Assembly: GCA_001769215.1 (NCBI GenBank) | Contig: MEOL01000050.1 | Location: 124,001-188,000 of the forward strand | Reading direction: 5' to 3' | DNA length: 64,000 bases | Origin: Bacteroidetes bacterium GWF2_41_31 | GTDB lineage: Bacteria > Bacteroidota > Bacteroidia > Bacteroidales > F082 | Shown: positions 1 to 9,760 of the stretch, piece after piece | How the letters are laid out: every line of letters starts with the position of its first letter | Numbering within the stretch: the first letter of the stretch is position 1 | The notes under the pieces: model-generated | Told to the model about the DNA's origin: nothing | Seen by the model: only the letters and a program-made list of their open reading frames with translations | The model's database searches: none | Position numbers and translations under genes: made by a program

Positions 1-1593
1 GAGGTATTGATACAAGTCTTTCCAGATATTGAACACATCGGCACCCACTCCTGCAGAATAATTGGTGAGGTAGGCAATGGCAGCCGTTTTATCTTTGTCG
101 ATTAAAGCCAGGGCCCCGGCATCAACAGCCGGTACTGTGTTGATGAAACCAGTTTCGAGATCTGTTTGAACCTTTTGAATTTCAGGATGGATGGCATTGT
201 AACGGGTGTAAGCAAAGTTTTGTACCTGGTTAAATATCCAAAACCCTGAAGTTTCTGACCATTCCATCATGGAACCATTGCCCACAGCATAGTTGATTGG
301 AACTTCGGTAATGCTGGAATACATGGGCATATATACGCTGCCTGAAGCATCGTCAACCCCAAACCAGAAAATTCCTCCAATGGCATCAGGAAGCCAGCTT
401 CTCGACTGTGTGACGAATGAAAATCCAGTCTGTTGGGTGGCTGTAGCGCGCTCGTTACAGTAGGCTACACTATCAACTTCCCAGGTGAGTGGACGCCAGC
501 GGTAAGGAACGCCATAAGCTCCGGCACCTACATCTTTGCTCATATCCAGCTCTGTATTTTCGAGGTGGTCGCGCATGAAATTCATCATGTCGTGAACACT
601 CACTTTTTTTTCGGGTTTTATCCATAGCGGCATGCGGTTGGTTGCATAATGGTTGGGATTGGCATCGCCGTTGGCAAACTTATCCTGATGTTCAACATTC
701 CCTTTTACGTATTCCCAGTAGTTGTCCATTCCACCGGCAACCTTGTTAAACATGCTCCATACACGAATTTCACAAAAGCGTGCTCCTCCAAAATTGACCG
801 GTGCATAGGTATCACTGAACGAAAAATCTTTGTCATCACCGGTATACCAGCCTTTGCCGCGGGCAAAAGAAACCACATCAGCCGCGTATACACATTCAAT
901 TGCAGGATCATTAATTTTATCCAACTCATTGGAAGAAATGGCGTTGTCTTTCAAGGATTGTGGAAAGGTGGTAATACGTGCCTGGTTGGCATGGCCCGAA
1001 ACATATCCATCAGGAATAAGCAGGGCTACCCAAACAGCTCCTTTTTCACCTTGTCCTTTGCCTATCATTTCTAAAATCCAGACTTCGTTTTTGTCAGAGA
1101 TGGAAAAAGACTCTCCTGAACTGGCATATCCATATTCAGACACCAGATCGCCCATTATTTTAATGGCATCACGGGCAGTGGTGGCGCGTTGAAGGGTGAG
1201 ATATATCAGGCTGCCGTAATCAACAATGGCTCCAGGTTGGGTGGCCAGTTCTTCGCGTCCGCCATAGGTAGTTTCACCAACAGCCACCTGATGCTCGTTC
1301 ATGTTGCCAATCACGTTGTAAGTTTGTAGTGCTTGTGCTATTTTACCCATGTATTTTCCTGTGTCCCATTCATACACATCAAGCATGGTGCCCACAGGGT
1401 AGGTGGCCGCAGGCCAGTGGTACAATTCGCCATACAGCACATGTGAATCGGCGGCATATGAAATCATGGTAGAACCATCAGTGGAGGCCCCTTTGGTAAT
1501 CAGATAATTGGTGCAGGCAAAGGTATGAGTTGAAAAGGCAACCAATACCAGGGTGGCCATAAAAAGACCGGTGAATTTCTGTTTCATATTCAT
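1..1593 (-). CDS. secreted C69-family dipeptidase, 3' end cut by window edge
   Basis: The frame is open from an ATG at 1593 through the window edge (531 codons, no stop), so the C-terminus is missing. The protein starts MNMKQKF, has a hydrophobic signal sequence and then a Cys at about residue 27 (TFACTNY), followed by a TDGSTMISYAADSH-like stretch. An N-terminal-nucleophile Cys directly after a signal peptide, then a threonine- and glycine-rich segment, is the hallmark of peptidase family C69/U34 (PepD-like dipeptidases). Maturation should remove the leader and expose this Cys. Later segments include a Trp- and Tyr-rich core (YRWRPLTWEV, FWFGVDDASG) typical of secreted Bacteroidota C69 proteins of about 550 residues. 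An alternative ATG lies two codons downstream at 1587. Likely role: periplasmic or outer-surface dipeptide hydrolysis. Confidence 0.85.
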   Translation of the reverse strand, partial: MNMKQKFTGLFMATLVLVAFSTHTFACTNYLITKGASTDGSTMISYAADSHVLYGELYHWPAATYPVGTMLDVYEWDTGKYMGKIAQALQTYNVIGNMNEHQVAVGETTYGGREELATQPGAIVDYGSLIYLTLQRATTARDAIKIMGDLVSEYGYASSGESFSISDKNEVWILEMIGKGQGEKGAVWVALLIPDGYVSGHANQARITTFPQSLKDNAISSNELDKINDPAIECVYAADVVSFARGKGWYTGDDKDFSFSDTYAPVNFGGARFCEIRVWSMFNKVAGGMDNYWEYVKGNVEHQDKFANGDANPNHYATNRMPLWIKPEKKVSVHDMMNFMRDHLENTELDMSKDVGAGAYGVPYRWRPLTWEVDSVAYCNERATATQQTGFSFVTQSRSWLPDAIGGIFWFGVDDASGSVYMPMYSSITEVPINYAVGNGSMMEWSETSGFWIFNQVQNFAYTRYNAIHPEIQKVQTDLETGFINTVPAVDAGALALIDKDKTAAIAYLTNYSAGVGADVFNIWKDLYQYL

Positions 1594-1703
1594 TTATTTA
1601 TGTTGAATTACTTTCAATTGACCACAAAAATAGTGGAAAAAATCACATGGTAAGTTTTGTAGCCAAGGGTAGTTTTTTTAAGAACCATCTCCCAGATGAG
1701 AAT

Positions 1704-2627
1704 TTACAACAAGGTCATGGCCTTTATCTTGTCTTTGGCCAACTGTATCTTAAGGGCATCAAGACTTTCAAATTTCTTTTCGTCGCGCATGCGATCGACA
1801 AACGAAATGGTGATTTCCTGTCCGTAAAGGTCCTGATCAAAATCAAAAATATTCACCTCAATGGTTAGCTCACCATGATCGACCGTTGGCCGAAACCCGA
1901 TGTTACTCATACCTTTGTAAACCACGTTTTTATGGATCACCCGGCAGGCATATACACCTACCGCAGCGATGAGTTTGAAATGATCGGCCACTTTGATGTT
2001 GGCGGTTGGAAATCCCAAATCACGGCCAATAGATTTTCCTTTTACCACGGTTCCGGTAATCGAATATTCGTGTCCAAGCAATTGGTTGGCTTCCCTTACC
2101 CCGCCCTCTTTGAGCAGATTTCGGATTTTTGTGGAACTAACGGTAGTTCCGTTGATACTTTGGGCTTCCACCATATCCACATCAAAACCAAATTCCCGGC
2201 CCAGGTTTTCGAGCAACTGTATGCCACCGGAACGGTCTTTGCCAAAATGGTGGTCATACCCGATGATAAGTGCTCTGGGCTTAATTTTTTCAACCACCAG
2301 TTTTCTGATAAAATCTTCGGAAGAAGTGGCAGCAAATTCCCTGGTAAATTCTACCACAATGAGGTGATCGATTCCGGCTTGTTCAATTTCATGGATTTTA
2401 CGTTCCTGGGTTTTAATAAATCGAAGTTCGGTATTTTCAGGTTCGAGCACGATGCGCGGATGCGGATAAAAGGTAATCACAACGGTTTCTCCATCCAGCT
2501 TTTGTGCTTCTTCTTTCATTCTTTCAAAAATGGCACGGTGTCCCAGATGGGCACCATCAAAAGTTCCGATGGTTACAACCGGGTTATGAACAGGTTTAAA
2601 GTCGGCAATACAATGATAAATCTTCAT
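1704..2627 (-). CDS. ribF: bifunctional riboflavin kinase / FAD synthetase
   Basis: RibF makes FMN from riboflavin and ATP, then FAD from FMN and ATP. The N-terminal half is a nucleotidyltransferase fold with VTIGTFDGAHLGH, whose HxGH motif binds ATP, and later GYDHHFGKDRSG. The C-terminal half is the flavokinase domain, with GRDLGFPTAN (the PTAN ATP/Mg motif) and the conserved NIGFRPT and EVNIFDFDQDLYGQ segments. A longer frame extends upstream to 2666, but it would run into asd. The ATG at 2627 (MKIYHCIADF) gives 307 residues, normal for RibF, and leaves 4 bp after the asd stop. This implies translational coupling and co-transcription with asd. Confidence 0.93.
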   Translation of the reverse strand: MKIYHCIADFKPVHNPVVTIGTFDGAHLGHRAIFERMKEEAQKLDGETVVITFYPHPRIVLEPENTELRFIKTQERKIHEIEQAGIDHLIVVEFTREFAATSSEDFIRKLVVEKIKPRALIIGYDHHFGKDRSGGIQLLENLGREFGFDVDMVEAQSINGTTVSSTKIRNLLKEGGVREANQLLGHEYSITGTVVKGKSIGRDLGFPTANIKVADHFKLIAAVGVYACRVIHKNVVYKGMSNIGFRPTVDHGELTIEVNIFDFDQDLYGQEITISFVDRMRDEKKFESLDALKIQLAKDKIKAMTLL

Positions 2628-2631
2628 AAGT

Positions 2632-3618
2632 CTAAACCAGTTTTTTGAAAAGCAGGAATTCGGCAATCTGGACTGCGTTGGTTGCTGCCCCTTTGCGCAA
2701 GTTGTCGGAAACTACCCACATGTTCAGGCAGTTTTCGCGTGAAGTGTCCCTGCGAATACGGCCAACAAACACTTCATCTTTACCTTCGGCCAGAATGGGC
2801 ATCGGGTAGAGATTGGCCCCGGGAAAGTCAAGAACCACCACGCCGGGCATACCTCCCAACAAACGCTTTACTTCAGGCAAGGTAAAATCATTTTCAAATT
2901 CAATATTAACGGCTTCAGAATGACCTCCTTTTACAGGAACGCGCACAACGGTGGCAGTTAACAAAATAGCCGGATCAAGTATTTTTTTTGTTTCGTTAGT
3001 GAGCTTTATTTCTTCCGATGTATTTCCATCATCATCAAAATCACCGGCGTGCGGCAACACGTTCATATCAATTTGATGTGGATAAAATTTGTTGTGCGGG
3101 ATATTTTTACGCTCGTTCATCAACTGATCGATTCCCTTTTTTCCACTTCCCGAAACGGACTGGTATGTGCTAACAACAACTCGTTTAATGCCATATTTAT
3201 GATGAAGCGGAGCCAGGGCCATCACCAGTTGGATGGTTGAACAGTTTGGATTGGCTATGATATGATCATCCCTGGTCAACACGCTTCCGTTCACTTCCGG
3301 AACCACCAGCGGGATGTTGTCGTGCATCCGCCAGGCCGATGAATTGTCGATAACTTTGGCGCCGTAAGCCGCAAATTGAGGTGCCAATTCCAACGAAACG
3401 CTTCCCCCTGCGGAGAACAGCACGATTTCAGGCTTTTGCCTTAATGCTTCCTCAGCTGAAACCACGGCAATGTCCTTCCCTTTAAATGAAACGTGCTGCC
3501 CGACAGATCCTTTTGACGCCACGGCAATTAACTCGTTAACCGGGAAATTTCTCGATTCCAGCACTTTTATCATTTCGCGGCCGACCAGTCCGGTGGCACC
3601 TACAACAGCTACTTTCAT
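2632..3618 (-). CDS. asd: aspartate-semialdehyde dehydrogenase
   Basis: This enzyme reduces aspartyl phosphate with NADPH to aspartate semialdehyde, the branch point for lysine/diaminopimelate, threonine and methionine. The 328-residue protein has the Rossmann NADP motif GATGLVGREM at residues 7-16, the catalytic Cys126 in NPNCSTIQL, and the acid/base His233 in VKGGHSEAVN. Length and motifs fit the bacterial Asd family. It is the first gene of a two-gene minus-strand unit with ribF. The 150-bp gap upstream is shared with the divergent lamin-tail gene at 3769. Confidence 0.95.
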   Translation of the reverse strand: MKVAVVGATGLVGREMIKVLESRNFPVNELIAVASKGSVGQHVSFKGKDIAVVSAEEALRQKPEIVLFSAGGSVSLELAPQFAAYGAKVIDNSSAWRMHDNIPLVVPEVNGSVLTRDDHIIANPNCSTIQLVMALAPLHHKYGIKRVVVSTYQSVSGSGKKGIDQLMNERKNIPHNKFYPHQIDMNVLPHAGDFDDDGNTSEEIKLTNETKKILDPAILLTATVVRVPVKGGHSEAVNIEFENDFTLPEVKRLLGGMPGVVVLDFPGANLYPMPILAEGKDEVFVGRIRRDTSRENCLNMWVVSDNLRKGAATNAVQIAEFLLFKKLV

Positions 3619-3768
3619 TTGACTTTACTTTTTTCAGAGCGACCTGAATTAATTGCAATTCGGATTATTTAGCTCTTTTAGAAGGAAATTCTTATTTCAC
3701 TTGTTGAACTATCAACGCGAAGTTGTATATTTACCTACCCAAAAAAGTTTCAGCAAAAATATCAAAAA

Positions 3769-6360
3769 ATGAAACAACTTTTTTTTATCCTGCTGTGGTT
3801 TCCCGTCTTGCTTTTTGCACAGGTTTCGGATGATTTCTCGGATGGTAATTTTACCGAAAACCCGGTCTGGACCGGAGACCAGAATAAGTTCGTTGTAAAC
3901 GACAATTTCCAGTTGCAACTCATGGATACGGCTGCAGGAGCCTCCATGCTGGCAACGGCCAATCAATTTGTTGGAGAAACCGAATGGAGGTGTTTCATCC
4001 GCCTGGCCTTTAGTCCGTCTTCGAACAACAATGGACGGTTTTACCTCATTAGCAACCAACAGGATCTGCATCTGCCTTTGCAGGGATATTTTCTGCAACT
4101 GGGAGAATCGGGAAGCAGCGATGCATTGGAAATCTTTCGTCAGGATGGAGAATCTGTTACTTCTGTATGCCGTGGTACCGAAGGATTGATCGCGTCTTCT
4201 TTTTCAATCCGGGTAAAAATCACCAAAAGTACCGATGGTTTGTGGAAAATGTATGTGGATCCGCAAGGCGGTGAGAATTTTCAGTTCGAGACTCAGGGAA
4301 CTGATAACACGTTTCAGCAAACCAACGCTTTGGGGTTCCTATGTATCTATACCGTGAGCAACGACGATAACTTTTACTTTGATGATGTGTATGCCGGTCC
4401 GGTCATTGTCGACAATACACCTCCCGTCTGGCTTACCACTTCCGTCACTTCCGACAGTACCTTGTTGCTTGGTTTTGATGAGTCGCTGAATGCAGCAAGT
4501 GTGGCAACACTCACAAACTACGAAGCTAATAATGGCATTGGTAGTCCAGCTTCTGCGGAATTGGTAACCGGAAATCCGACCAACATCCAACTGGTATTTA
4601 GTCAGAAATTTCCATCGGGACAGATGAACCGGCTATCGGTATCCGGCATTCGCGATTTGGCTGAAAACCTGATGGATCCCGGGTCGCAGGACTTTGTTTT
4701 TTACAGGGCACAAGCTGGTGATGTGGTCATCAACGAAATTATGGCCGATCCCAATCCTGAGGTGGCTTTGCCTGATTTTGAATACCTCGAGTTACTCAAT
4801 CTCACAGCTAACAGCATTGATTTAACCGACTGGACATTAACCCTTGGTACCACAGTAAAAGTATTTGATTTTGTGGTGATTCCGGCCAATGGTTATTTAA
4901 TTGTATCGAAAGAGGAAGCAGAATCTGAATTCACCTCCTATGGACTATTTTACGGATTTAGCAGCGTGGCCCTCACCAATGCAGGGCAAACCGTTACGCT
5001 GGCCAACAATGAAGGCATGCTCATCAACCAGGTTACCTATTCGGACGATTGGTACAAAGATCCTGATAAAGAGGATGGCGGCTGGTCGCTGGAGCAGATG
5101 AATGCTGACAATTATTGTTCCGGTGGAGAAAACTGGAGTGCCTCTATCAGCAATCTCGGGGGAACACCCGGAACACAGAACTCCGTTTTTAACGATCAAA
5201 TCCTAATTCCGGCACCCTTAAAACTGGTCATCGTGGCCAACAACATCCTCCAACTGACCTTTAACCAGATGATGGACGAATCGGCTTTACAGATATTAGA
5301 GAATTACGAAGTGGATCAGGGCATTGGAAACCCGCAATACACTTACCTTGTGGTGGATGATTCCCGAAAAATAGAGCTCTATTTCGCCGATCCATTCGTC
5401 GATGGTCAACTGTACGCTTTGACCGTAAAGCAAAGCCTGATGAACTGTGCCGGAATACCCATGAAATCAGATACCGTAATTTCGTTTGGGTTGCCCGAAA
5501 CAATAGCGGCTCAGGAGATTGTAATTAACGAACTGCTTTTCAACCCCTGGACCAATGGTTCAGATTATGTGGAGTTGTACAACCGTTCGCAAAAAGTGCT
5601 GGATTTGGCGACCCTCCTGCTGGGAACCATCAAACAAAGTCCGCCAAATCCACCCGACACAGTTTTTTATCCATTGCTGGAAGAGCAACAATTGATGGTA
5701 CCCGGTGAATATTTGGTGTTGACGGTTTCGCCCGATGTGGTGAAAAATCAATATTACACCCAAAATCCGGAGGCCTTTTTAAAAGTGGATCCCTTCCCTT
5801 CCTTCAACAACGATTCAGGAACAGTGCTGTTGATCACCAATGAGAACATGGTAGTGGATCTCTTTAAATACAATGAAAACATGCAGTTTCCATTGTTGAG
5901 TTATGTGGACGGAGTGGCTCTGGAACGCATCAATTCAAATGTTCCCACAAATCAAACAAACAATTGGCATTCGGCTTCCGAAAGTGTGGGTTTTGGAACA
6001 CCTGGCTATCTAAATTCACAAGATGTTAGTCAACAGGTTGAAGATAAATCCATTCAAATAGTGCCGGAGATTTTTTCTCCCGACAACGATGGTTATCAGG
6101 ATGTTTTGAACATCATGTATACATTTGATGAACCGGGATATATGATGACCGTGAAGATTTTTAATGCCTGCGGATATCCTGTCCGCAAACTGGTGAACAA
6201 CCAATATCTGGGTACTTCGGGAATGGTGAGCTGGGATGGAATTCAAGATGACCATTCGAAGGCTCCTGTTGGAATTTATGTGTTTTATGTGGAAGTTTTT
6301 GATTTGAACGGAAACGTTAAAAAATACAAAAAAGTCGGGGTATTAGCCACTAAGCTATAG
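3769..6360 (+). CDS. secreted multidomain protein with lamin-tail domains and FlgD/CHU_C-like C-terminus
   Basis: An 863-residue exported protein with signal peptide MKQLFFILLWFPVLLFAQ. Residues about 20-215 look like a concanavalin/LamG-type beta sandwich. Two segments with Ig-like character (about 220-310 and 480-575) contain the pattern NY...GIG.P of SbsA-type Ig domains. Two lamin-tail domains follow the pattern VVINEIMADPNP...YLELLN at about 320-450 and EIVINELLFNPW...YVELYN at about 585-740. The last 100 residues (PEIFSPDNDGYQD ... PVGIYVFYVEVFDLNGNVKKYKKVG) match the FlgD-like/gliding-motility C-terminal region of Bacteroidota surface proteins, consistent with type IX secretion. There is no enzymatic motif. 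Likely a cell-surface adhesin or scaffold; the substrate is unknown. It is monocistronic; a -7-like element (TATATTTA) lies at 3726-3733. Confidence 0.8.
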   Translation: MKQLFFILLWFPVLLFAQVSDDFSDGNFTENPVWTGDQNKFVVNDNFQLQLMDTAAGASMLATANQFVGETEWRCFIRLAFSPSSNNNGRFYLISNQQDLHLPLQGYFLQLGESGSSDALEIFRQDGESVTSVCRGTEGLIASSFSIRVKITKSTDGLWKMYVDPQGGENFQFETQGTDNTFQQTNALGFLCIYTVSNDDNFYFDDVYAGPVIVDNTPPVWLTTSVTSDSTLLLGFDESLNAASVATLTNYEANNGIGSPASAELVTGNPTNIQLVFSQKFPSGQMNRLSVSGIRDLAENLMDPGSQDFVFYRAQAGDVVINEIMADPNPEVALPDFEYLELLNLTANSIDLTDWTLTLGTTVKVFDFVVIPANGYLIVSKEEAESEFTSYGLFYGFSSVALTNAGQTVTLANNEGMLINQVTYSDDWYKDPDKEDGGWSLEQMNADNYCSGGENWSASISNLGGTPGTQNSVFNDQILIPAPLKLVIVANNILQLTFNQMMDESALQILENYEVDQGIGNPQYTYLVVDDSRKIELYFADPFVDGQLYALTVKQSLMNCAGIPMKSDTVISFGLPETIAAQEIVINELLFNPWTNGSDYVELYNRSQKVLDLATLLLGTIKQSPPNPPDTVFYPLLEEQQLMVPGEYLVLTVSPDVVKNQYYTQNPEAFLKVDPFPSFNNDSGTVLLITNENMVVDLFKYNENMQFPLLSYVDGVALERINSNVPTNQTNNWHSASESVGFGTPGYLNSQDVSQQVEDKSIQIVPEIFSPDNDGYQDVLNIMYTFDEPGYMMTVKIFNACGYPVRKLVNNQYLGTSGMVSWDGIQDDHSKAPVGIYVFYVEVFDLNGNVKKYKKVGVLATKL

Positions 6361-6448
6361 GAAGTTAACTCTAAAATAAATCGGGTATGATTTCCGTGAA
6401 ATAATTGCCCTCAAATATATTTGTTACTTTGTGTTTTTATCTTTGTTT

Positions 6449-8275
6449 ATGACCAGTAACAAATTGCCTGCATCAGCGTTCGAACAACGCCTTAACCGAT
6501 ATGAGGAAAAATTAACTCTGATAAAAAAGCAGATACGCACCACCTCTATCCTGCGTCTGGTGGTGTTTTTCTCTACTGTGGTCGGAATTTATAGTTTGTC
6601 TTCGGTGAGTTATATACCCGTTACCCTGCTGGGAATAGCCGGTTTGGCCGCTTTTGTTTATTTAATCCGGAAACACCAGGCTCAGGAACTTAAAAAAGCG
6701 CGTTATCAGGCTTTTGTTGAAATTAACCATCAGGAACTTGAATTTTTGAAAAAGAATACCGGGTCGGCAGATCCGGGTATCAACTTTGTGCCATTGGACC
6801 ATCCTTATGCCGATGATCTGGACCTATTTGGAAAACGCTCATTATTTCAGCTTATCAATCGTTCCGCGCTGGTATCTGGAAAAAACAAGGTGGCAGAAAG
6901 ACTGTTAACGCCCATTTTGGACGAAAAGTTGCTTTTACAACGACAAGAAGCCATTGCCGAATTAAGCACCAAACTATCCTGGCGACAGGAATTTCAGGCT
7001 GTAGGCCTTCTATCAAAATATTTGTCTGGTGAAAAGCCGGAAGATCAAAATGATTTGCCCGGTTTATTAAACTGGGTAACAGAAACCACGAAAATCTACG
7101 ACACCTGGTTTTTTCGTTTTTTGTTGGTACTAAATCCATTAATTGGATTTTTTGTTGTTTTTGCCATTGTTTTACATTGGATTCCACCCGTTTACTTTTT
7201 ACTCTTTTTGATGCTGCCTTTGAGCATACTTGGACCTAAGTTGAGTGAACTGGGCCGAATACATGAACGGCTCACAAAAAAGAATAACCTGCTCAGCAAA
7301 TATGCACGCTTATTCAGGATGGTTGAAAATGAAAAGTTTACATCGGATTTAAATCAGGAAACCCGCGACATAATTGTTGAAAAGGAAGCCGAAGCAGGTA
7401 AAGAAATTGAACATTTGTCGGCTATTGCGGCAGCTTTCGATTACCGGTTAAATATCTTAATGGGAATCTTGCTGAACGTCTTCTTGCTTTGGGATATACT
7501 GCAAACCATCCGGCTTGAACGGTGGAAGTCAAAAAACCAGCAACTTATACATCAATGGTTCAACGCGTTGTCAACTTTCGATGAACTCAGCTCGTTTGCC
7601 GGGTTTGCCTTCGGAAATATCGAAAGCACCTTTCCATCAATCATTTCGGGTGATTTTAAGGTGGAAGGTCACAACATAAAACATCCCCTTATTTCTTCAG
7701 AAAACTGTGTTGGCAATCCTGTTAAGTTTACCGGATGGCAACAGTTTCAGGTAATTACCGGTGCCAACATGGCCGGAAAAAGCACCTATTTAAGAACCGT
7801 TGGAATCAACCTGGTTTTGGCCATGACAGGTGCTCCTGTATTGGCAAAATCGTTTGAATTTAAGCCTGTTCAGTTGTTTACCGGAATTAAAACCAGCGAT
7901 TCGTTGCAGGATGGCGAATCGTACTTTTATGCCGAATTAAAACGGTTGAAGGAATTAATTGATCGCTTGAAGAGAGACCAATCACTATTTATCATTCTGG
8001 ATGAAATTCTTCGGGGAACCAATTCTGCTGACAAGCAAAAAGGATCCAAGGCATTGATCACACAATTGATTTCTTTTCATTGTTCTGGCATGATTGCAAC
8101 TCACGACTTGACATTAGGCGAGCTGGCTCTTAGGTTTCCGGAATATGTTTCTAACAAACGCTTTGAAGTGGAGATCCAAAACGACAACCTGAAGTTTGAT
8201 TATTTGCTGAAGGATGGAATTTCCGAAAATCTAAATGCCTCATTTTTAATGAAAAAAATGGGCATTACTGTATAA
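6449..8275 (+). CDS. membrane-anchored MutS-family ATPase
   Basis: This 608-residue protein has the MutS C-terminal ATPase: Walker A GANMAGKSTYLRT at about residues 438-450, the MutS loop KTSDSLQDGESYFYAEL, Walker B LFIILDEILRGTNS at about 512 and the downstream ATHDLTLGEL His motif. Unlike MutS or MutS2 it lacks the mismatch-recognition domain and begins with two hydrophobic helices (about 34-50 and 55-75). A second hydrophobic pair lies at about 215-262 and another segment at about 345-362. Such MutS-related transmembrane proteins are a Bacteroidota group of unknown role. A GTG at 6431 could start the frame, but the ATG at 6449 (MTSNKLPASA) is preferred. DNA repair should not be assumed. 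Confidence 0.8.
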   Translation: MTSNKLPASAFEQRLNRYEEKLTLIKKQIRTTSILRLVVFFSTVVGIYSLSSVSYIPVTLLGIAGLAAFVYLIRKHQAQELKKARYQAFVEINHQELEFLKKNTGSADPGINFVPLDHPYADDLDLFGKRSLFQLINRSALVSGKNKVAERLLTPILDEKLLLQRQEAIAELSTKLSWRQEFQAVGLLSKYLSGEKPEDQNDLPGLLNWVTETTKIYDTWFFRFLLVLNPLIGFFVVFAIVLHWIPPVYFLLFLMLPLSILGPKLSELGRIHERLTKKNNLLSKYARLFRMVENEKFTSDLNQETRDIIVEKEAEAGKEIEHLSAIAAAFDYRLNILMGILLNVFLLWDILQTIRLERWKSKNQQLIHQWFNALSTFDELSSFAGFAFGNIESTFPSIISGDFKVEGHNIKHPLISSENCVGNPVKFTGWQQFQVITGANMAGKSTYLRTVGINLVLAMTGAPVLAKSFEFKPVQLFTGIKTSDSLQDGESYFYAELKRLKELIDRLKRDQSLFIILDEILRGTNSADKQKGSKALITQLISFHCSGMIATHDLTLGELALRFPEYVSNKRFEVEIQNDNLKFDYLLKDGISENLNASFLMKKMGITV

Positions 8276-8325
8276 ACAACTCGATTATTTTTCCAATAAG
8301 CACAATGTTTCCTTTCTGGTATGCG

Positions 8326-8357
8326 TTTGCATTTAAAACTGAATGTAATTAACTTTG
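8326..8357 (+). promoter_or_regulatory. Bacteroidota-type promoter
   Basis: TTTG at 8326-8329, a 20-bp spacer, then TAACTTTG at 8350-8357. This matches the Bacteroidota sigma-ABfr consensus TTTG-N19-21-TAnnTTTG exactly. It lies 18 bp before the ATG at 8376, so the leader is very short. Confidence 0.75.
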
Positions 8358-8375
8358 CATTCTAATAGATAGCAT

Positions 8376-9302
8376 ATGGAAAAGCAAGGAAATGAAATAA
8401 AAAACAGCCCTAAAGGGAATTCCAGTTTATGGATGTACATCGTCCTGGGAATACTGGCTGTGGTCATTATTGGCCTATCTGTTTGGTTGATTTCGGTAAA
8501 AAGCAACATGAAGGAGTTGCTTACTGAAAAGGAAATTCAAAAAATAGAATTGCAAAATGAACTTGATTCAGTAATCCTTCAGCACGACAGAATAAAAGCG
8601 GCTTATGGCGAGATTTCTGATTCGTTGGTGTCGATGGATAGTATCATTCAGGCCAATGCCAAGGAAATCAAGGAAATGTTGAATTTTAAATGGGAATACT
8701 ACAAGATTAAAAAGAAGCTTTCGCGTTTACAAGTGGTGGCCCAGGGTTACGTCCGCCAGATGGATTCCATTGTGACAATCAATCATGAACTTACCGAGGA
8801 GAATTTACAGATAAAGGAAGAAATAATTATTGAAAAGCGAAAAAGTCGCCAGCTTGAAGAAAAAACAGAAGTGCTTACCGGAATAGTTACCGAAGCCGCT
8901 GTTTTAAAGGTGTATAACCTCACCGCTTCTCCGATGCATGAAAAAGGAGGTGGAAAACAAGTGGAAACTGATAAAATCAAACGGACCGACCTTGTAAAAG
9001 TCTGTTTTACGCTGGGTGAAAATAGTGTTGTGGAACCTGGAAACAAGGCGCTTTACGTGCGTATTGCCGAGCCGGGTCAGGAAATATTAACCATGGGAAG
9101 GGGCGAAGAATATTCGTTTATGTTCAAAGGCGAGCAATTGCAGTATTCAATTACTGAAACAGTGGATTATCAAAAAATTGCTCAGGAAGTATGTATGACA
9201 TGGAATAAACGCGCCAGCAAAGAGTTGAAACCCGGTTTGTATCATGTGGAGATTTTCCAGGGTGATAACATCATCGGACACACCTCTTTTACCCTGAAAT
9301 AG
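8376..9302 (+). CDS. inner-membrane anchored coiled-coil protein, function unknown
   Basis: A 308-residue protein with a short cytoplasmic N-terminus, one membrane segment at about residues 19-41 (WMYIVLGILAVVIIGLSVWLI), and a long charged heptad-rich region at about 42-190, probably a coiled coil (RKSRQLEEKTEVLTG). The C-terminal part (about 192-308) looks like a beta sandwich, with VKVCFTLGENSVVEPGNKALYVRI and a final GLYHVEIFQGDNIIGHTSFTLK. The topology suggests a single-pass protein with a periplasmic stalk and a small globular domain. No family with known function was recognised. It is preceded by a strong promoter and ends just before a hairpin shared with the convergent lipoprotein gene. 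Confidence 0.75.
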   Translation: MEKQGNEIKNSPKGNSSLWMYIVLGILAVVIIGLSVWLISVKSNMKELLTEKEIQKIELQNELDSVILQHDRIKAAYGEISDSLVSMDSIIQANAKEIKEMLNFKWEYYKIKKKLSRLQVVAQGYVRQMDSIVTINHELTEENLQIKEEIIIEKRKSRQLEEKTEVLTGIVTEAAVLKVYNLTASPMHEKGGGKQVETDKIKRTDLVKVCFTLGENSVVEPGNKALYVRIAEPGQEILTMGRGEEYSFMFKGEQLQYSITETVDYQKIAQEVCMTWNKRASKELKPGLYHVEIFQGDNIIGHTSFTLK

Positions 9303-9316
9303 CAATTTAGTACAAC

Positions 9317-9760
9317 CTATTCTGAACGCCGGGCAGATATTCCAACACTGGAAATGCCCGGCGTTTGTACTTTCGACATTTTATTCTCAACGCGTACCTT
9401 ACAAATACCCGATGCTCCAAACTTCATTTGTTTACGAATTGAAAATACCTGACTTTTTCCTGGTACATCAGATAGAGATTCTTTATCGAGTTTAAAGGTA
9501 TAATCCGATGAAAGCATGCTGCCATCAGGTGGATAAAAGGAAATGTTGGCGGTTAGTTCATCCCAGGGATATTCTTCGGTATATCCGACAATCAGGTCGA
9601 AATCAAGTAATTCATTTTCGGTTACAGGAACTTCAAACATCAGAAAGTTGAAACGGTTCCAGATATTGTGGTCCATCTCCACTTTTCCTTCAAAAACAGG
9701 AGTCTGAGTGCAACTAAATAAAACCAAAACAAGATAAATCAACAACCCTATTTTTATCAT
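9317..9760 (-). CDS. lipoprotein, weakly GldH-like
   Basis: A 147-residue protein with a lipobox (VLVLFSC, Cys at about residue 17), so probably an outer- or inner-membrane lipoprotein. The body contains [14 protein letters not shown], a [27 protein letters not shown] segment and a later DYTFKLDKE. Their order resembles the beta-sandwich core of GldH, a gliding/T9SS lipoprotein, but the match is weak and the name is not assigned. Its ATG overlaps the cysNC stop as ATGA (9757-9760), so it is translated after cysNC. The last codons lie within a strong hairpin. Confidence 0.6.
   Translation of the reverse strand: MIKIGLLIYLVLVLFSCTQTPVFEGKVEMDHNIWNRFNFLMFEVPVTENELLDFDLIVGYTEEYPWDELTANISFYPPDGSMLSSDYTFKLDKESLSDVPGKSQVFSIRKQMKFGASGICKVRVENKMSKVQTPGISSVGISARRSE
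9325..9365. terminator. long hairpin between convergent genes
   Basis: AACGCCGGGCA at 9325-9335 pairs perfectly with TGCCCGGCGTT at 9355-9365. The loop holds a second short stem, TTCCA/TGGAA with a four-base ACAC loop. It lies after the + gene ending at 9302 and inside the 3' end of the minus-strand lipoprotein gene. There is no long T-run on either side, so it may be a bidirectional transcript-end structure rather than a classical intrinsic terminator. Confidence 0.6.

Noticed and set aside
1875-2648. 257-residue + frame opposite ribF
   Set aside because: Antisense shadow of a well-supported ribF gene.
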